The notes: a model not told the origin generated them from the letters alone. A stretch of 64,000 nt of DNA from an uncultured Lachnospiraceae bacterium (GCA_949878435.1 CATLAK010000019.1:1-64000); one strand, 5' to 3'; positions 1 to 10,404 are shown, counted from the first letter of the stretch. Numbers and translations are program-made.

Positions 1-134
1 TCTCCTTGCTGTATGATTGTTATTCGCAATTCAATTATACCATCAAGTGCAGGTTTGTGCCTTTTTTATGGGCTACAGTATTGATTTTTCAAGGTTCAGC
101 ACACCAACTGGTGTGGGAAGTTTGAGTAAGTAAG

Positions 135-180
135 AAAAGTAAGCTGCCGGGGCGGATGCTCCGACAGCTTTGTACTTTTG
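135..180 (+). terminator. Hairpin, probable terminator of an upstream gene
   Basis: aaaagta-aagctgccggggc..gctccgacagctt-tgtactttt: nested inverted repeat with a T-rich 3' arm. Confidence 0.4.
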
Positions 181-305
181 TAAAGCTTAAAATGAATTTT
201 CCAGCAAAATTCGATGGAATACCATGCCCATACATGGTATAATATTCTTCTGTTATGCAGTTTCAAATGTAAAAGTGGGATTTAGAAGTTAAGGAGTATT
301 TGTAA

Positions 306-1571
306 GTGAATGAGCAATTAAATGACGAGGAAGCAGTAAGGGCAAGGCACAGGCAGCGGATCGAGCAGATGCGGCGGGAAAAGGAAAGGCAGATGCTGCA
401 TCGCAGGTATATTAAAAAGTATGCGCCGCTTGCCGCAGGTGGTGCAGTTGTCCTCTTCATTTTGATTTTGGCGGGAATAAAGTTTTGGCATAGACCTTCT
501 CCTGGAGATACAGGCAGGGAAGTGCAGGGAACGGAAAGTGATGTTGATACAACAAGAACTGATACGACAGGAGACGATACAGATTCTTCTGTCACAGGTG
601 CAAACCAGTCTGACGGTCAAAATCTGTCTGACAATCAGAACCCGTCTGGCAGCCATAATCTGCCTTGCGGTCAGGGAATTGTAGGTTTGATGAATATTGA
701 AGCGGCGGCAGACCAGCTCAGGGAGGATATGCACCCCAAGGTTTATACAGCCAGTGCCACACCCGATACCCTGCAGCTGGGAAGCACCCTTGCGTCGGGA
801 GAGGATTTTTTCAGCAATTATGCAATTTTGGTGGATATGGATACGGACACGATTCTTGCGGAAAAGTACGCGCGGACAAGAATCAACCCGGCATCTATGA
901 CGAAGGTCCTTACGGCGCTGGTTGCGGCGGAACATGTGGAGAATCTGGACGATACCTTTACAATGACCCTTGAAATCACGGACTACGGTTATGTCAATGA
1001 CTGCAGCGCCGCCGGGTTTGTGAAGGATGAGGTGATCACCATCAGGGATTTATTTTACGGAACCATCCTGCCCTCCGGCGCAGATGCGGCGGTGGGACTG
1101 GCGACGTACGTGGCAGGCAGTCAGGAAGCCTTTGTGGAGCTGATGAATGAAAAGCTAAAGGAACTGGGATTGTCAGACACGGCGCATTTTACCAATTGCG
1201 TGGGAATCTACGAGGAGGATCATTACTGTACTGTGTATGATATGGCAATGATCATGGAAGCTGCCATGGACAATGAACTTTGCAGGGAAGTGATGGCGGC
1301 GCACACTTATACCACATCTTCCACCGCCCAGCACCCGGACGGGATAGTGCTTTCCAACTGGTTTTTGCGCCGTATCGAGGATAAGGACTGCGGCGGAGAG
1401 GTAATCTGCGGAAAGACGGGATATGTGGTACAGTCGGGAAGCTGTGCGGTAAGCTATGCGGAAGATGAAAACGGAAAGCGTTACGTCTGTGCCAGCGCCG
1501 ATGCGGGCAACAAGTGGCGGTGCACCTTAGACCACGCCCGGCTTTATAAACAGTTTTTAGACCCGGCATAG
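306..1571 (+). CDS. D-alanyl-D-alanine carboxypeptidase (peptidase S11), N-terminal membrane anchor
   Basis: GTG start after aaggag; TM segment; PASMTKVLTALVA (SxxK), later SGADAA and KTGYV motifs of S11 penicillin-binding proteins. Confidence 0.85.
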   Translation: MNEQLNDEEAVRARHRQRIEQMRREKERQMLHRRYIKKYAPLAAGGAVVLFILILAGIKFWHRPSPGDTGREVQGTESDVDTTRTDTTGDDTDSSVTGANQSDGQNLSDNQNPSGSHNLPCGQGIVGLMNIEAAADQLREDMHPKVYTASATPDTLQLGSTLASGEDFFSNYAILVDMDTDTILAEKYARTRINPASMTKVLTALVAAEHVENLDDTFTMTLEITDYGYVNDCSAAGFVKDEVITIRDLFYGTILPSGADAAVGLATYVAGSQEAFVELMNEKLKELGLSDTAHFTNCVGIYEEDHYCTVYDMAMIMEAAMDNELCREVMAAHTYTTSSTAQHPDGIVLSNWFLRRIEDKDCGGEVICGKTGYVVQSGSCAVSYAEDENGKRYVCASADAGNKWRCTLDHARLYKQFLDPA

Positions 1572-1594
1572 ACAAGCTTAAAACGGAGGAAAAC

Positions 1595-2953
1595 ATGGAT
1601 TTATTTACCTATATGCGGTCCGCAAATATGGAAAAAGAGTCTCCCTTAGCGGCAAGGATCCGTCCAGCCACGTTAGAAGAGGTGGTCGGTCAGCAGCATA
1701 TCATCGGGAAGGACAAGCTGCTATACCGTGCCATCAAAGCGGATAAAATCAGTTCCATCATTTTTTACGGACCTCCCGGCACGGGAAAGACCACCCTTGC
1801 AAAGGTGATTGCCAATACCACCAGTGCAGAATTCACCCAGATCAACGCCACCGTGGCAGGAAAGAAAGACATGGAAGAGGTGGTGAAGGCGGCAAAGGAT
1901 ACGCTGGGGATGTACGGCAAAAGAACGATTCTCTTTATCGATGAGATACACCGTTTCAATAAAGGACAGCAGGACTATCTGCTGCCTTTTGTGGAGGACG
2001 GCACCATTATACTGATCGGTGCCACTACGGAAAATCCGTATTTTGAGGTTAACAGTGCGCTTATTTCCCGGTCGGTCATTTTTGAACTGAAACCCCTTTC
2101 CAGAGAGGATATCAAAGAACTTTTGCGCAGGGCAGTGTATGATACGGAAAAGGGAATGGGCGCCTATGATGCAGTGATAGAGGAGGACGCCATGGAATTT
2201 CTGGCGGATCTTTCCGGCGGAGATGCAAGGCATGCCTTAAATGCCATAGAACTGGGCGTAATGACCACCAACCGCAGCGAGGATGGAAAGATACATATCA
2301 CATTGGAGGTGGCGCAGGAGTGCATCCAGAAACGGGCGGTGCGCTATGATAAGACGGGCGATAACCACTATGACACCGTCTCGGCTTTTATCAAGAGCAT
2401 GAGAGGGTCAGACCCGGATGCGGCAGTCTATTATTTGGCGCGGATGCTCTATGCAGGGGAAAGTGTCACCTTTATCGCGAGAAGAATCATGATCTGTGCA
2501 TCGGAGGACGTGGGGATTGCAGACCCCAATGCCCTTACCGTGGCAGTGAATGCGTCCTTAGCGGTGGAAAGAGTGGGAATGCCGGAGGCACAGATTATTT
2601 TGTCCCAGGCAGTGCTGTATGTGGCATGTGCGCCCAAGAGCAATGCCTGTGTGAATGCCATAGGAGAAGCGATGAAGACAGTGGAAGAGACGGGGAATCT
2701 GCCGATTCCTACTCATTTACAGGATGCCCATTATAAAGGCGCGGCAAAGCTGGGGCATGGTACCGGCTATCTGTACGCCCATGATTATCCCAATCATTAC
2801 GTAAAGCAGCAGTACTTGCCCTATGAACTGAGTGGCAGGGAATTTTATCATCCATCGGGCAATGGGTATGAGATCAAGGTAAAAGAGCATATGAAGAGAA
2901 TCAAGAATCAGAAGGAAACAGGAAACAATGAGCTTGGAAACCGGAAAGAATAA
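1595..2953 (+). CDS. rarA: Replication-associated recombination protein A (AAA+ ATPase, RarA/MgsA)
   Basis: GPPGTGKTTLAKVIA Walker A, FIDEIHRFNKGQQD Walker B, full-length RarA architecture. Confidence 0.95.
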   Translation: MDLFTYMRSANMEKESPLAARIRPATLEEVVGQQHIIGKDKLLYRAIKADKISSIIFYGPPGTGKTTLAKVIANTTSAEFTQINATVAGKKDMEEVVKAAKDTLGMYGKRTILFIDEIHRFNKGQQDYLLPFVEDGTIILIGATTENPYFEVNSALISRSVIFELKPLSREDIKELLRRAVYDTEKGMGAYDAVIEEDAMEFLADLSGGDARHALNAIELGVMTTNRSEDGKIHITLEVAQECIQKRAVRYDKTGDNHYDTVSAFIKSMRGSDPDAAVYYLARMLYAGESVTFIARRIMICASEDVGIADPNALTVAVNASLAVERVGMPEAQIILSQAVLYVACAPKSNACVNAIGEAMKTVEETGNLPIPTHLQDAHYKGAAKLGHGTGYLYAHDYPNHYVKQQYLPYELSGREFYHPSGNGYEIKVKEHMKRIKNQKETGNNELGNRKE

Positions 2954-4829
2954 GGAACCGGCAGAAAATAAATCTGTTAAAAACAAAAAAAGAAAAAGGC
3001 GCGCCATAAAGAAGGCAGAAAAAACCGGCATGCGGAAACTGTTGATTGGTCTATGTATTCTTCTTGCTGTTGTATTAGCAGCAGCTGTTGCAGCTGTGGT
3101 CTTCTTTTTTGCATCCGGCAAGAAAGAGAGGCAGGATGAGGAGCAGGTGCAAGGACCGAATCTGTCTGAAATTACAGAGGAAATTGTGGATGATATGACG
3201 CAGGAAGATATGGGAGAGGGCGTGGTGGATCACATCATAACGGCGGGAGGCGCAGTGTGGGAGTCCTTTCACAAAAGACCCGAGAGCCATGAGCTGACGC
3301 CGGAAGAGGCGGCGGATTTTGCGTCCATCTCCCAGTGCATCATCGACCCCGATACGAAGCGGATTTCGGTGACGGTAGAGGGGGACGGCGTACCCAAAAG
3401 CGACGACAAATACTATTATCTTTTTGCCCTGAATACCTATGACAGCGGTATTGCCGAAGGAAGCGATTACATAGCCCGGGATTATAAGGACAATACCACC
3501 AGCTTCGGCGTGGCGCTCAACTATAATCTCTCAAACAGCCGCCTTTATAAAAAATTCGTGGTTGCCGTAAAGAAAGACGGACAATATGTGCAGGTGAGCA
3601 GCCCAAGCTATATCACCAACCCCGAGGCAATCGCCAGATATAGTTCCGTCTATCAGCCGGCAGCCTCCAAGAAGGGGCTTTTGGTGGATCCCAACAGGCT
3701 GCGGGGAAACGAGCTGGATGATCTGGGGGTAAAGCAGGCTGCTTATAATATTCCCGTTGCAAGGCTTTTAGGTCCCACCACCAGCGCGGCTTATCCCACC
3801 ATTCACTATACGTACAATGGAAAAACCTATGCATTTAACGGACAAGTGGTGGCGGAATATGATATTGTCTTTAGCACCCTCACGGCAAAGGGCATTACCA
3901 CCACGGCAATTATCCTGAATAATTATTCCTCTTCCTATAGCCAGTTGATTCATCCAAGGGCAAGAGGCGGAGGCTCGGCGCCTTATTACATGTTCAACGG
4001 TGCGGAGGAATCCGGCGTGGAATACATGGCGGCAATCGGCTCTTTTCTGGCGGAACGCTATTCGGACAACAAGCACGGCAAGATTTCCAACTGGATTATT
4101 GCCAATGAAGTTAATGCCCGCAAAGAATGGAATCATATGGAGTACACGGACATTGAAACCTACGTGGAGGAGTATGCCAAGGCATTCCGGGTGTTTTATA
4201 CGGCAATCAAGAGTGTGAGCGGAAGCGCAAGGGTCTATATCTCGCTGGATCAGCAATGGGATAGAAATATTAAGAACAATACCAATTATGACGGCAGGGA
4301 CATTCTGGATGTGTTCAACCGGAATATCACTTCCAAGGGAAATATCGACTGGGGAGTGGCGCAGCATCCATATAACGTGCCGCTGACGGAGGCAAGGACC
4401 TGGAAGGGATCTAAATATGTGGAGCATGGCGCAGGGACATCCATGCTTACCATGGCAAACATAGAAGTGTTAATTAATTATCTGCGGCAGGAGCAGTTCC
4501 TCACCGACACCGGGGAGGTGCGCAGCATCCTGATCAGCGAGCTTGGGTACACCTCCCACGCAGGGGAGGCATATCAGGCAGCAGCGTTTGCTTATGCTTA
4601 TTACAAAATAGCTGCCTATGATGAAATTGATGGATTCCTTTTGAACCGCGAGACGGATGCGGGAGAAGAAGTGGCGCAGGGACTTGCTTTTGGACTTACC
4701 GATGCAGGAGGAAGGCATAAACAGATTTATGATGTGTTTAAATACATCGACACGCCTAACCACGCTGCTTATACGGACTTTGCAAAGGGAATCATTGGAA
4801 TTTCAAATTGGAATGAAATCATCAGATAA
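2928..4829 (+). CDS. Membrane-anchored DUF5722-like protein, putative glycoside-hydrolase-like TIM barrel
   Basis: Lys/Arg-rich N-terminus plus TM; IIANEVNARKEW and ILISELGYTS motifs; family assignment from recall. Confidence 0.65.
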   Translation: MSLETGKNKEPAENKSVKNKKRKRRAIKKAEKTGMRKLLIGLCILLAVVLAAAVAAVVFFFASGKKERQDEEQVQGPNLSEITEEIVDDMTQEDMGEGVVDHIITAGGAVWESFHKRPESHELTPEEAADFASISQCIIDPDTKRISVTVEGDGVPKSDDKYYYLFALNTYDSGIAEGSDYIARDYKDNTTSFGVALNYNLSNSRLYKKFVVAVKKDGQYVQVSSPSYITNPEAIARYSSVYQPAASKKGLLVDPNRLRGNELDDLGVKQAAYNIPVARLLGPTTSAAYPTIHYTYNGKTYAFNGQVVAEYDIVFSTLTAKGITTTAIILNNYSSSYSQLIHPRARGGGSAPYYMFNGAEESGVEYMAAIGSFLAERYSDNKHGKISNWIIANEVNARKEWNHMEYTDIETYVEEYAKAFRVFYTAIKSVSGSARVYISLDQQWDRNIKNNTNYDGRDILDVFNRNITSKGNIDWGVAQHPYNVPLTEARTWKGSKYVEHGAGTSMLTMANIEVLINYLRQEQFLTDTGEVRSILISELGYTSHAGEAYQAAAFAYAYYKIAAYDEIDGFLLNRETDAGEEVAQGLAFGLTDAGGRHKQIYDVFKYIDTPNHAAYTDFAKGIIGISNWNEIIR

Positions 4830-4863
4830 TACATAAGGAAGCGTTGAAGAAATCATCGCTTCC

Positions 4864-5382
4864 TTAAAAAAGCTGACCAATCAGATATTGATAGATTTCC
4901 TGATTCTTCTTCTGCCAGTTATCGCAGATAGAAGAGGCGGTTTCCTCTGAGGGGACAGATATTGTTATGTCAACCAAATTGACGCCTTTTTCTTTTGCCA
5001 CCAGATGAGCCTCAAATTCGCCGGAGGTGGATTTGTAATAATCCGATAAAATGGACACCTCGTTGCGCAGATGGATTTCATTTTCCCTGAAAAAGGCATC
5101 AATATCTGCTTTGATGCTGTCATTTATTTGATTCTCGAAAAAATTCAGCGTTTCTTTGCCTTCATTTGTGATGGCAAGGTGCGTGCGGTTGCGGATGGAC
5201 TGTGCAGTGACAAGACCGGCGTCGGTCAGTTCACCGATTACCTGCCCCAGGGTGAGGAAATTAGTGTATTCTTTGCCTAAGATAAAGTCGCTGATCTGCG
5301 CTTTGGTGATAGGAAAATCCACCCGTTCCAGCATGTAAAGTACGATTAATTTGTATAAAGTCAATGGGTCATGCATATTCAT
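4864..5382 (-). CDS. DUF4364 family protein (winged-helix-like N-terminus)
   Basis: MHDPLTLYKLIVLYMLERVDFPITKAQISDFIL...YTNFLTLGQVIGEL pattern. Confidence 0.75.
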   Translation of the reverse strand: MNMHDPLTLYKLIVLYMLERVDFPITKAQISDFILGKEYTNFLTLGQVIGELTDAGLVTAQSIRNRTHLAITNEGKETLNFFENQINDSIKADIDAFFRENEIHLRNEVSILSDYYKSTSGEFEAHLVAKEKGVNLVDITISVPSEETASSICDNWQKKNQEIYQYLIGQLF

Positions 5383-5408
5383 CCATCCTTTTACAAAATA
5401 AAAATGTT

Positions 5409-6389
5409 TTATGGTGTTTCGTTCCAGAATCTGCCCTGATAAGAACCGTGTTCCTTCATCTGCTTATGCAGGGTGTTGAGCACCCGACGCTTGTCGGCGC
5501 TCCAGAGAGGGAACAGAAGCAGATTTTTCGGCGCGTCACCGGTGAGGCGGTGCACCACCATGTCCGGCCGCAGATGCTCCAGGGCATTTATTAAAATCGT
5601 CAGATATTGCTCCAGAGTGGCAAAGGAACCGCAGGACTTTGGCGACTTCTCCCAGAGCAATCCCAAATCAGTTCCCTTTAAAACATGAAGAAGCTGCAGC
5701 TTGATCCCCCAGATAGGCTGTGTGTTCAGGTAGCGGATAGTGGAGAGCATTCTTTCCGTATCTTCCCCCGGCAGTCCAAGTATGACATGGACGATTACGG
5801 GGATTTTGGCGTGCTGCAGCAATTTAACGCTTTCTTCAAAACACGACAGAGGATATCCCCGTCTGATGAAAGCGGCGGTATCTTCGTGAATGGTCTGAAG
5901 CCCTAATTCAATCCAGATAAACTTGGAAGGATATTCTTCTTTCAGCTTCCGCAAAAGTTCGATGACAGGCGCCGAAAGACAGTCCGGTCTTGTGGCGATG
6001 GAAATGCCTGCCGTAAGAGCAGCATCAAGGGCAAGGCGGTAAACCTTTTCCAGATAGGAAATAGGACCGTAGGTGTTGGTGTATGCCTGAAAATAAGCGA
6101 TAAAGCGCTGCCCCGTCTTTTTGCCGGACAAAGCGGCAATACCCCGCTCAAATGCATCCCCTTCCTTTAAGGAAACCGCAAAATCACCGCTGCCTCCTGC
6201 GCTGCAGAAGATGCAGCCCCTGCCGCTTTTCGTACCGTCCCTGTTAGGGCAGGTCATACCGGCATCCAGCGCAACCTTGTATAATTTTTCGCCGTAGGTA
6301 TTTTTGCAGTAAGCGTCCAGAGAGTAATAGGGCTTTCCGTGCCAGTTCTTTTCTATGAAATTCACAGACGGTTTGGCAGAGCGTTCCAT
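5409..6389 (-). CDS. TIGR01212-family radical SAM protein (YtqA/YhcC-like)
   Basis: CPNRDGTKSGRGCIFCSAGGSGDF: CxxxxxxxxxxCxxC radical SAM cluster; QAYTNTYGP, RPDCLS motifs. Confidence 0.9.
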   Translation of the reverse strand: MERSAKPSVNFIEKNWHGKPYYSLDAYCKNTYGEKLYKVALDAGMTCPNRDGTKSGRGCIFCSAGGSGDFAVSLKEGDAFERGIAALSGKKTGQRFIAYFQAYTNTYGPISYLEKVYRLALDAALTAGISIATRPDCLSAPVIELLRKLKEEYPSKFIWIELGLQTIHEDTAAFIRRGYPLSCFEESVKLLQHAKIPVIVHVILGLPGEDTERMLSTIRYLNTQPIWGIKLQLLHVLKGTDLGLLWEKSPKSCGSFATLEQYLTILINALEHLRPDMVVHRLTGDAPKNLLLFPLWSADKRRVLNTLHKQMKEHGSYQGRFWNETP

Positions 6390-6394
6390 ACGGG

Positions 6395-7546
6395 TTATTT
6401 AATATGAGATTTCACGGCCTCGGCAACCAGTTCGGCAACCTTGGGATTGAAAGCCTCGGGCATGATATTGTCTTCATTTAGTTCATCCTCAGGAACCAGG
6501 GAGGCGATTGCATTGGCGGCAGCCAGTTTCATTTCCTCTGTGATCTGCGTGGCGCGTCCCTCAAGCGCTCCCTTAAAAATACCGGGGAAGGCTACCACAT
6601 TGTTGACCTGATTCGGAAAATCGCTGCGCCCCGTTCCGACCACCCGGGCGCCTGCAGCCTTTGCAAGATCCGGCATGATCTCCGGCACGGGATTTGCCAT
6701 GGCAAAGAGGATGGCATCCTGATTCATGGAAGAAACCATTTCCGGGGTGACGATGTTAGGTGCGGAGACGCCCACAAAAATATCTGCGCCCTTAAGCGCA
6801 TCCGCCAGAGAACCGGTCTCATTGTGCGGATTGGTGACTTCCGTCATCTTCTGCTGCATCCAGTTAAGCCCCTCTGTGTCCTTTGAAACAATCCCCACCT
6901 TGTCGCACATAATAATGTTAGGGAAGCCGTAAGTCAGAAGCAGCTTGGTGATTGCAATGCCGGCGCTTCCGGCTCCGTTCACCACTACCTTACATTCTTC
7001 TTTTGCTTTATGTACCACCTTTAATGCATTGATGATGCCGGCAAGGACCACGATGGCGGTTCCGTGCTGGTCGTCGTGAAAGACGGGAATATCCAAAATT
7101 TCTTTTAATCGCTCTTCGATTTCAAAGCACCGGGGAGCGCTGATGTCTTCTAAATTGATGCCGCCGAAGCCGGGGGCAAGATAAGTGACTGCCTTAATGA
7201 TTTCCTCCGTATCCTGTGTATCCAGACAGATGGGGACGGCATTGACACCGCCGAACTCCTTAAAGAGAACTGCCTTTCCCTCCATGACAGGCATTGCGGC
7301 ATAAGGACCGATATTTCCAAGCCCTAAGACGGCGCTCCCGTCGGATACGACAGCAACGGTATTGGCTTTCATGGTATATTTGTAAGCCGCTTCCTTGTCT
7401 TTGGCGATGACCTTGCAAGGTTCTGCAACGCCCGGCGTGTAAGCTAAGGACAAATCCTCCCTGGATTTGACTGGGGTTTTTGATATGGTTTCAAGCTTCC
7501 CGTTCCACTCTTCATGGAGCATCAATGCTTTTTCGTTTGTAGTCAT
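6395..7546 (-). CDS. NAD(P)-dependent malic enzyme
   Basis: SLAYTPGVAEPCK, SDGSAVLGLGNIGPYAAMPVMEGKA, FHDDQHGTAIV, GAGSAGIAI. Confidence 0.93.
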   Translation of the reverse strand: MTTNEKALMLHEEWNGKLETISKTPVKSREDLSLAYTPGVAEPCKVIAKDKEAAYKYTMKANTVAVVSDGSAVLGLGNIGPYAAMPVMEGKAVLFKEFGGVNAVPICLDTQDTEEIIKAVTYLAPGFGGINLEDISAPRCFEIEERLKEILDIPVFHDDQHGTAIVVLAGIINALKVVHKAKEECKVVVNGAGSAGIAITKLLLTYGFPNIIMCDKVGIVSKDTEGLNWMQQKMTEVTNPHNETGSLADALKGADIFVGVSAPNIVTPEMVSSMNQDAILFAMANPVPEIMPDLAKAAGARVVGTGRSDFPNQVNNVVAFPGIFKGALEGRATQITEEMKLAAANAIASLVPEDELNEDNIMPEAFNPKVAELVAEAVKSHIK

Positions 7547-7611
7547 AATGATACCTCACTTTTTGTTTGATTCAATGCTTTGACATCTTTATCTATCATA
7601 TAATATTTCTT

Positions 7612-7782
7612 CGGTTGGCGCAAGGAGTAACAGTGGCGGAAGGGAGGACCGCAGATAGGAGGCGGTAAGGACCCGCACCGGAAGGATGGCTGGTCAGCAG
7701 CGCCCCAGGCTTAACGGCAGGCTGTGTCCGGCGGACGGAACATCCTATCGTTTCCAGTCTCTTCTCAAAATCGGATTTCACT
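7612..7782 (-). repeat. Interspersed repeat, copy 1 (related to 57690-57835)
   Basis: Minus strand gtgaaatccgattttgagaagagactggaaacgataggatgttccgtccgcc matches 57702.. gtgaaattgccgatttttcaaaaagactggaaaagatatggtgtgccgccgtc. Confidence 0.6.
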
Positions 7783-7849
7783 ACATTATGCTCCATACTC
7801 TTGACAAATCCTTCCCCACGTTATACCTTTATCTATGGAAAAAGAATAA

Positions 7850-7945
7850 ATCGCTAGGGGAGCAAGAGCTGAGATTGCATATGTCCCAAAAGCATATGCT
7901 AACCCTCATTACCTGACCCGGATAATACCGGCGTAGGGAAGCTGA
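7850..7945 (+). ncRNA. TPP riboswitch (THI element) upstream of thiT
   Basis: ctaggggagc..gctgagattg..aaccctcattacctgacccggataataccggcgtagggaagc: conserved THI-box elements. Confidence 0.92.
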
Positions 7946-8044
7946 TTTTCATAACCGCCGCAATCACAAATGACATGGCGATGTCCAAACAACATTTTCC
8001 TATCATTTGAGTGAAAATGCGATGCGCGCATGAAAATCTCCACT

Positions 8045-8077
8045 CTCCTCCTGTGATCAAAAAAAGGAGGTTTTTTT
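8045..8077 (+). promoter_or_regulatory. Riboswitch expression platform: hairpin containing the Shine-Dalgarno, followed by T7
   Basis: cctcct-gtgatcaaaaaa-aggagg-ttttttt-ATG; the SD forms the 3' arm of the hairpin. Confidence 0.6.
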
Positions 8078-8758
8078 ATGTCTTATTTTGCAACACAACT
8101 CATGGATGAAGAAGGCAACATTTCTTATGCGTTGACCGGGGCAGGCTACGGCGCTTTGATTGCCGTGATGCTTGGAGTGCTTTTGCTGGGGTGCATGGTC
8201 AGCGGCGGTCACGGCAGGAAGATCGGCACGAAACAGCTGGTATTTTCTGCAATGGCAATGGCACTGGGAATGGTGACCAGCATGGTCAAATTAGTTGATA
8301 TGCCGATGGGCGGATCCGTTACGCTGTGCAGCATGCTGTTCATCTGTCTGATCGGGTACTTGTACGGTCTGCGCACGGGACTTACGACGGCGATTGCATA
8401 TGGATTTTTGCAGTTGATTATAGACCCGTACATCATCAGCATTCCCCAGATGCTTACAGACTACATCCTTGCCTTTGGGGCGCTGGGACTTTCCGGTATG
8501 TTTAAAGACAAAAAGCATGGATTGGTGCTGGGGTATATTGCCGGCGTCCTGGGGAGATATTTCTTCACCTTTTTATCTGGAATGATCTTTTTTGGGAGTT
8601 ATGGGGCTTATTATAATATGTCAGCGCCTGTCTATTCGCTGGCGTATAATGGAGCATACTTAGGACCCGAGGCACTGATCACAGTGGTGATTCTACTGCT
8701 CCCGCCGGTTTCGTCAGGGCTGTTAAAAGTGAGGAATATGGCAGATAACGGGTCATAA
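8078..8758 (+). CDS. thiT: Energy-coupled (ECF) thiamine transporter S component ThiT
   Basis: Multi-TM S-component; TPP riboswitch leader. Confidence 0.88.
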   Translation: MSYFATQLMDEEGNISYALTGAGYGALIAVMLGVLLLGCMVSGGHGRKIGTKQLVFSAMAMALGMVTSMVKLVDMPMGGSVTLCSMLFICLIGYLYGLRTGLTTAIAYGFLQLIIDPYIISIPQMLTDYILAFGALGLSGMFKDKKHGLVLGYIAGVLGRYFFTFLSGMIFFGSYGAYYNMSAPVYSLAYNGAYLGPEALITVVILLLPPVSSGLLKVRNMADNGS

Positions 8759-8824
8759 AATAATTGCATGATACGCTTTGCTCAGGCAATTAATTTCTTA
8801 AGCGAAGATTTAAGTGAAATTGGA

Positions 8825-8866
8825 AATACCACTTGTAAATTACCATTGCAAGTGGTATTCTTTTAA
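8825..8866 (+). terminator. Rho-independent terminator after thiT
   Basis: aataccacttg-taaattaccattg-caagtggtatt-cttttaat. Confidence 0.75.
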
Positions 8867-8922
8867 TAGTTTGTATAATTGCCCGGGAGCGTTGCCGGGG
8901 ATAAAAAAATGGGAGAAAGAAT

Positions 8923-10404
8923 ATGAGAGCAAGCGGCATTTTATTACCGATATCCAGCATTCCGTCGGCATATGGAATCGGTACCTTTTCAAAAGAAGCG
9001 TATGAATTTGTGGACTTTCTTAAGGAGGCTGGACAGAGTTATTGGCAGATACTGCCGTTAGGACCTACTGGTTATGGGGATTCTCCTTATCAGTCTTTTT
9101 CTACTTTTGCAGGAAATCCGTATTATATAGATCTGGAAGAACTGATCAAAGAGGGTATGCTTACCGCGAAAGCATGTGAAGAATGTGATTGGGGCGGAAG
9201 CGAGGGATATGTTGACTATGAAAAGATTTATCTTTCACGCTCTAAGATGCTGAAAGAGGCATTTGAAAACAGCAGTGTCAAGGACAGCAAGGCGTTTAAG
9301 GACTTCGTAAAGGAAAATGATTTTTGGCTTCCTGACTATGCTCTTTATATGGCAGTGAAGGATTCCTATGAGGGGAATAGTTGGGCAGAGTGGGATGATG
9401 ATATTCGCTTAAGGAAGGCGGATGCAATTGCCAGATATAGGGAAGAATTAAAAGAAGAGATTCAATTTTATGAGTTCCAGCAGTACTTGTTCGCATCCCA
9501 GTGGGCAAAACTTAAAAAATATGCCAATGACAATGGCATCATGATTATAGGCGATATCCCCATTTATGTTGCTTTTGACAGTGCGGATGCATGGGCAAAT
9601 CCGGAATTGTTCCAGTTTGATGAAAATTGTATGCCTACCGGTGTGGCAGGATGCCCGCCAGATGCATTTTCTGCTACCGGACAGCTGTGGGGAAATCCGC
9701 TATACCGCTGGGAGTATCACAAGGAAACAGGATATGCATGGTGGATGCAGAGAATTGCATATTGCTATAAGCTTTACGATGTGATCCGTATCGACCATTT
9801 TAGAGGCTTTGATGAATATTACAACATTCCATTCGGAGATGACACGGCTGAGTTCGGCAAGTGGGAGAAGGGACCTGGATATGATCTGTTCAAAGTCATG
9901 AAGGAAAAATTAGGTGACAAACCTGTCATTGCAGAAGACTTAGGCTTCTTGACTCCATCAGTCATCAAGCTGGTGAAGAGAACCGGTTATCCGGGAATGA
10001 AAATTTTGCAGTTTGCATTTGACTCCAGAGAAGAAAGTGATTACCTTCCCCATAATTATATTGCAAATTCGGTGGTCTACACAGGCACTCATGACAATGA
10101 TACGACAGTTGGCTGGTATAGCGCCATTAACCGAAAGGATCGCAGCTTTGCGAGAAGGTATTTGAATATCAAGGGAAGCAAAGATATTGAATGGAATTTC
10201 ATCCGTGCAGCTATAGCCAGCGTATCGGACACAGCCATCATTCCCATGCAGGATTATCTTGGACTTGGAACAGAGGCAAGAATCAATGTACCCTCTACGC
10301 TGGGGACGAATTGGAAGTGGAGAATGGTGAAGGGACAGCTTAGTGATGAACTTGCAGGAAGAATTTTTGATTTGTGTAAATTATATGGAAGAGCAAAACA
10401 GTAA
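8923..10404 (+). CDS. malQ: 4-alpha-glucanotransferase (amylomaltase, GH77)
   Basis: MRASGILLPISSIPSAYGIGTF, YWQILPLGPTGYGDSPYQSFSTFAGNPYYIDL, DVIRIDHFRGF, AEDLGFLTP, GTHDNDTTVGW. Confidence 0.95.
   Translation: MRASGILLPISSIPSAYGIGTFSKEAYEFVDFLKEAGQSYWQILPLGPTGYGDSPYQSFSTFAGNPYYIDLEELIKEGMLTAKACEECDWGGSEGYVDYEKIYLSRSKMLKEAFENSSVKDSKAFKDFVKENDFWLPDYALYMAVKDSYEGNSWAEWDDDIRLRKADAIARYREELKEEIQFYEFQQYLFASQWAKLKKYANDNGIMIIGDIPIYVAFDSADAWANPELFQFDENCMPTGVAGCPPDAFSATGQLWGNPLYRWEYHKETGYAWWMQRIAYCYKLYDVIRIDHFRGFDEYYNIPFGDDTAEFGKWEKGPGYDLFKVMKEKLGDKPVIAEDLGFLTPSVIKLVKRTGYPGMKILQFAFDSREESDYLPHNYIANSVVYTGTHDNDTTVGWYSAINRKDRSFARRYLNIKGSKDIEWNFIRAAIASVSDTAIIPMQDYLGLGTEARINVPSTLGTNWKWRMVKGQLSDELAGRIFDLCKLYGRAKQ

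Noticed and set aside
3768-4427. 219-aa minus-strand ORF opposite the DUF5722-like gene, and similar antisense ORFs (318..935, 1252..1596, 49530..50123, 51607..52206, 52528..53112)
   Set aside because: All are contained in strong plus-strand genes and show no motifs or SD support.
4838-4866. aaggaagcg..cgcttcctt hairpin between convergent genes
   Set aside because: Genuine dyad, but it lacks a 3' T-tract on either strand, so I do not call it a terminator.
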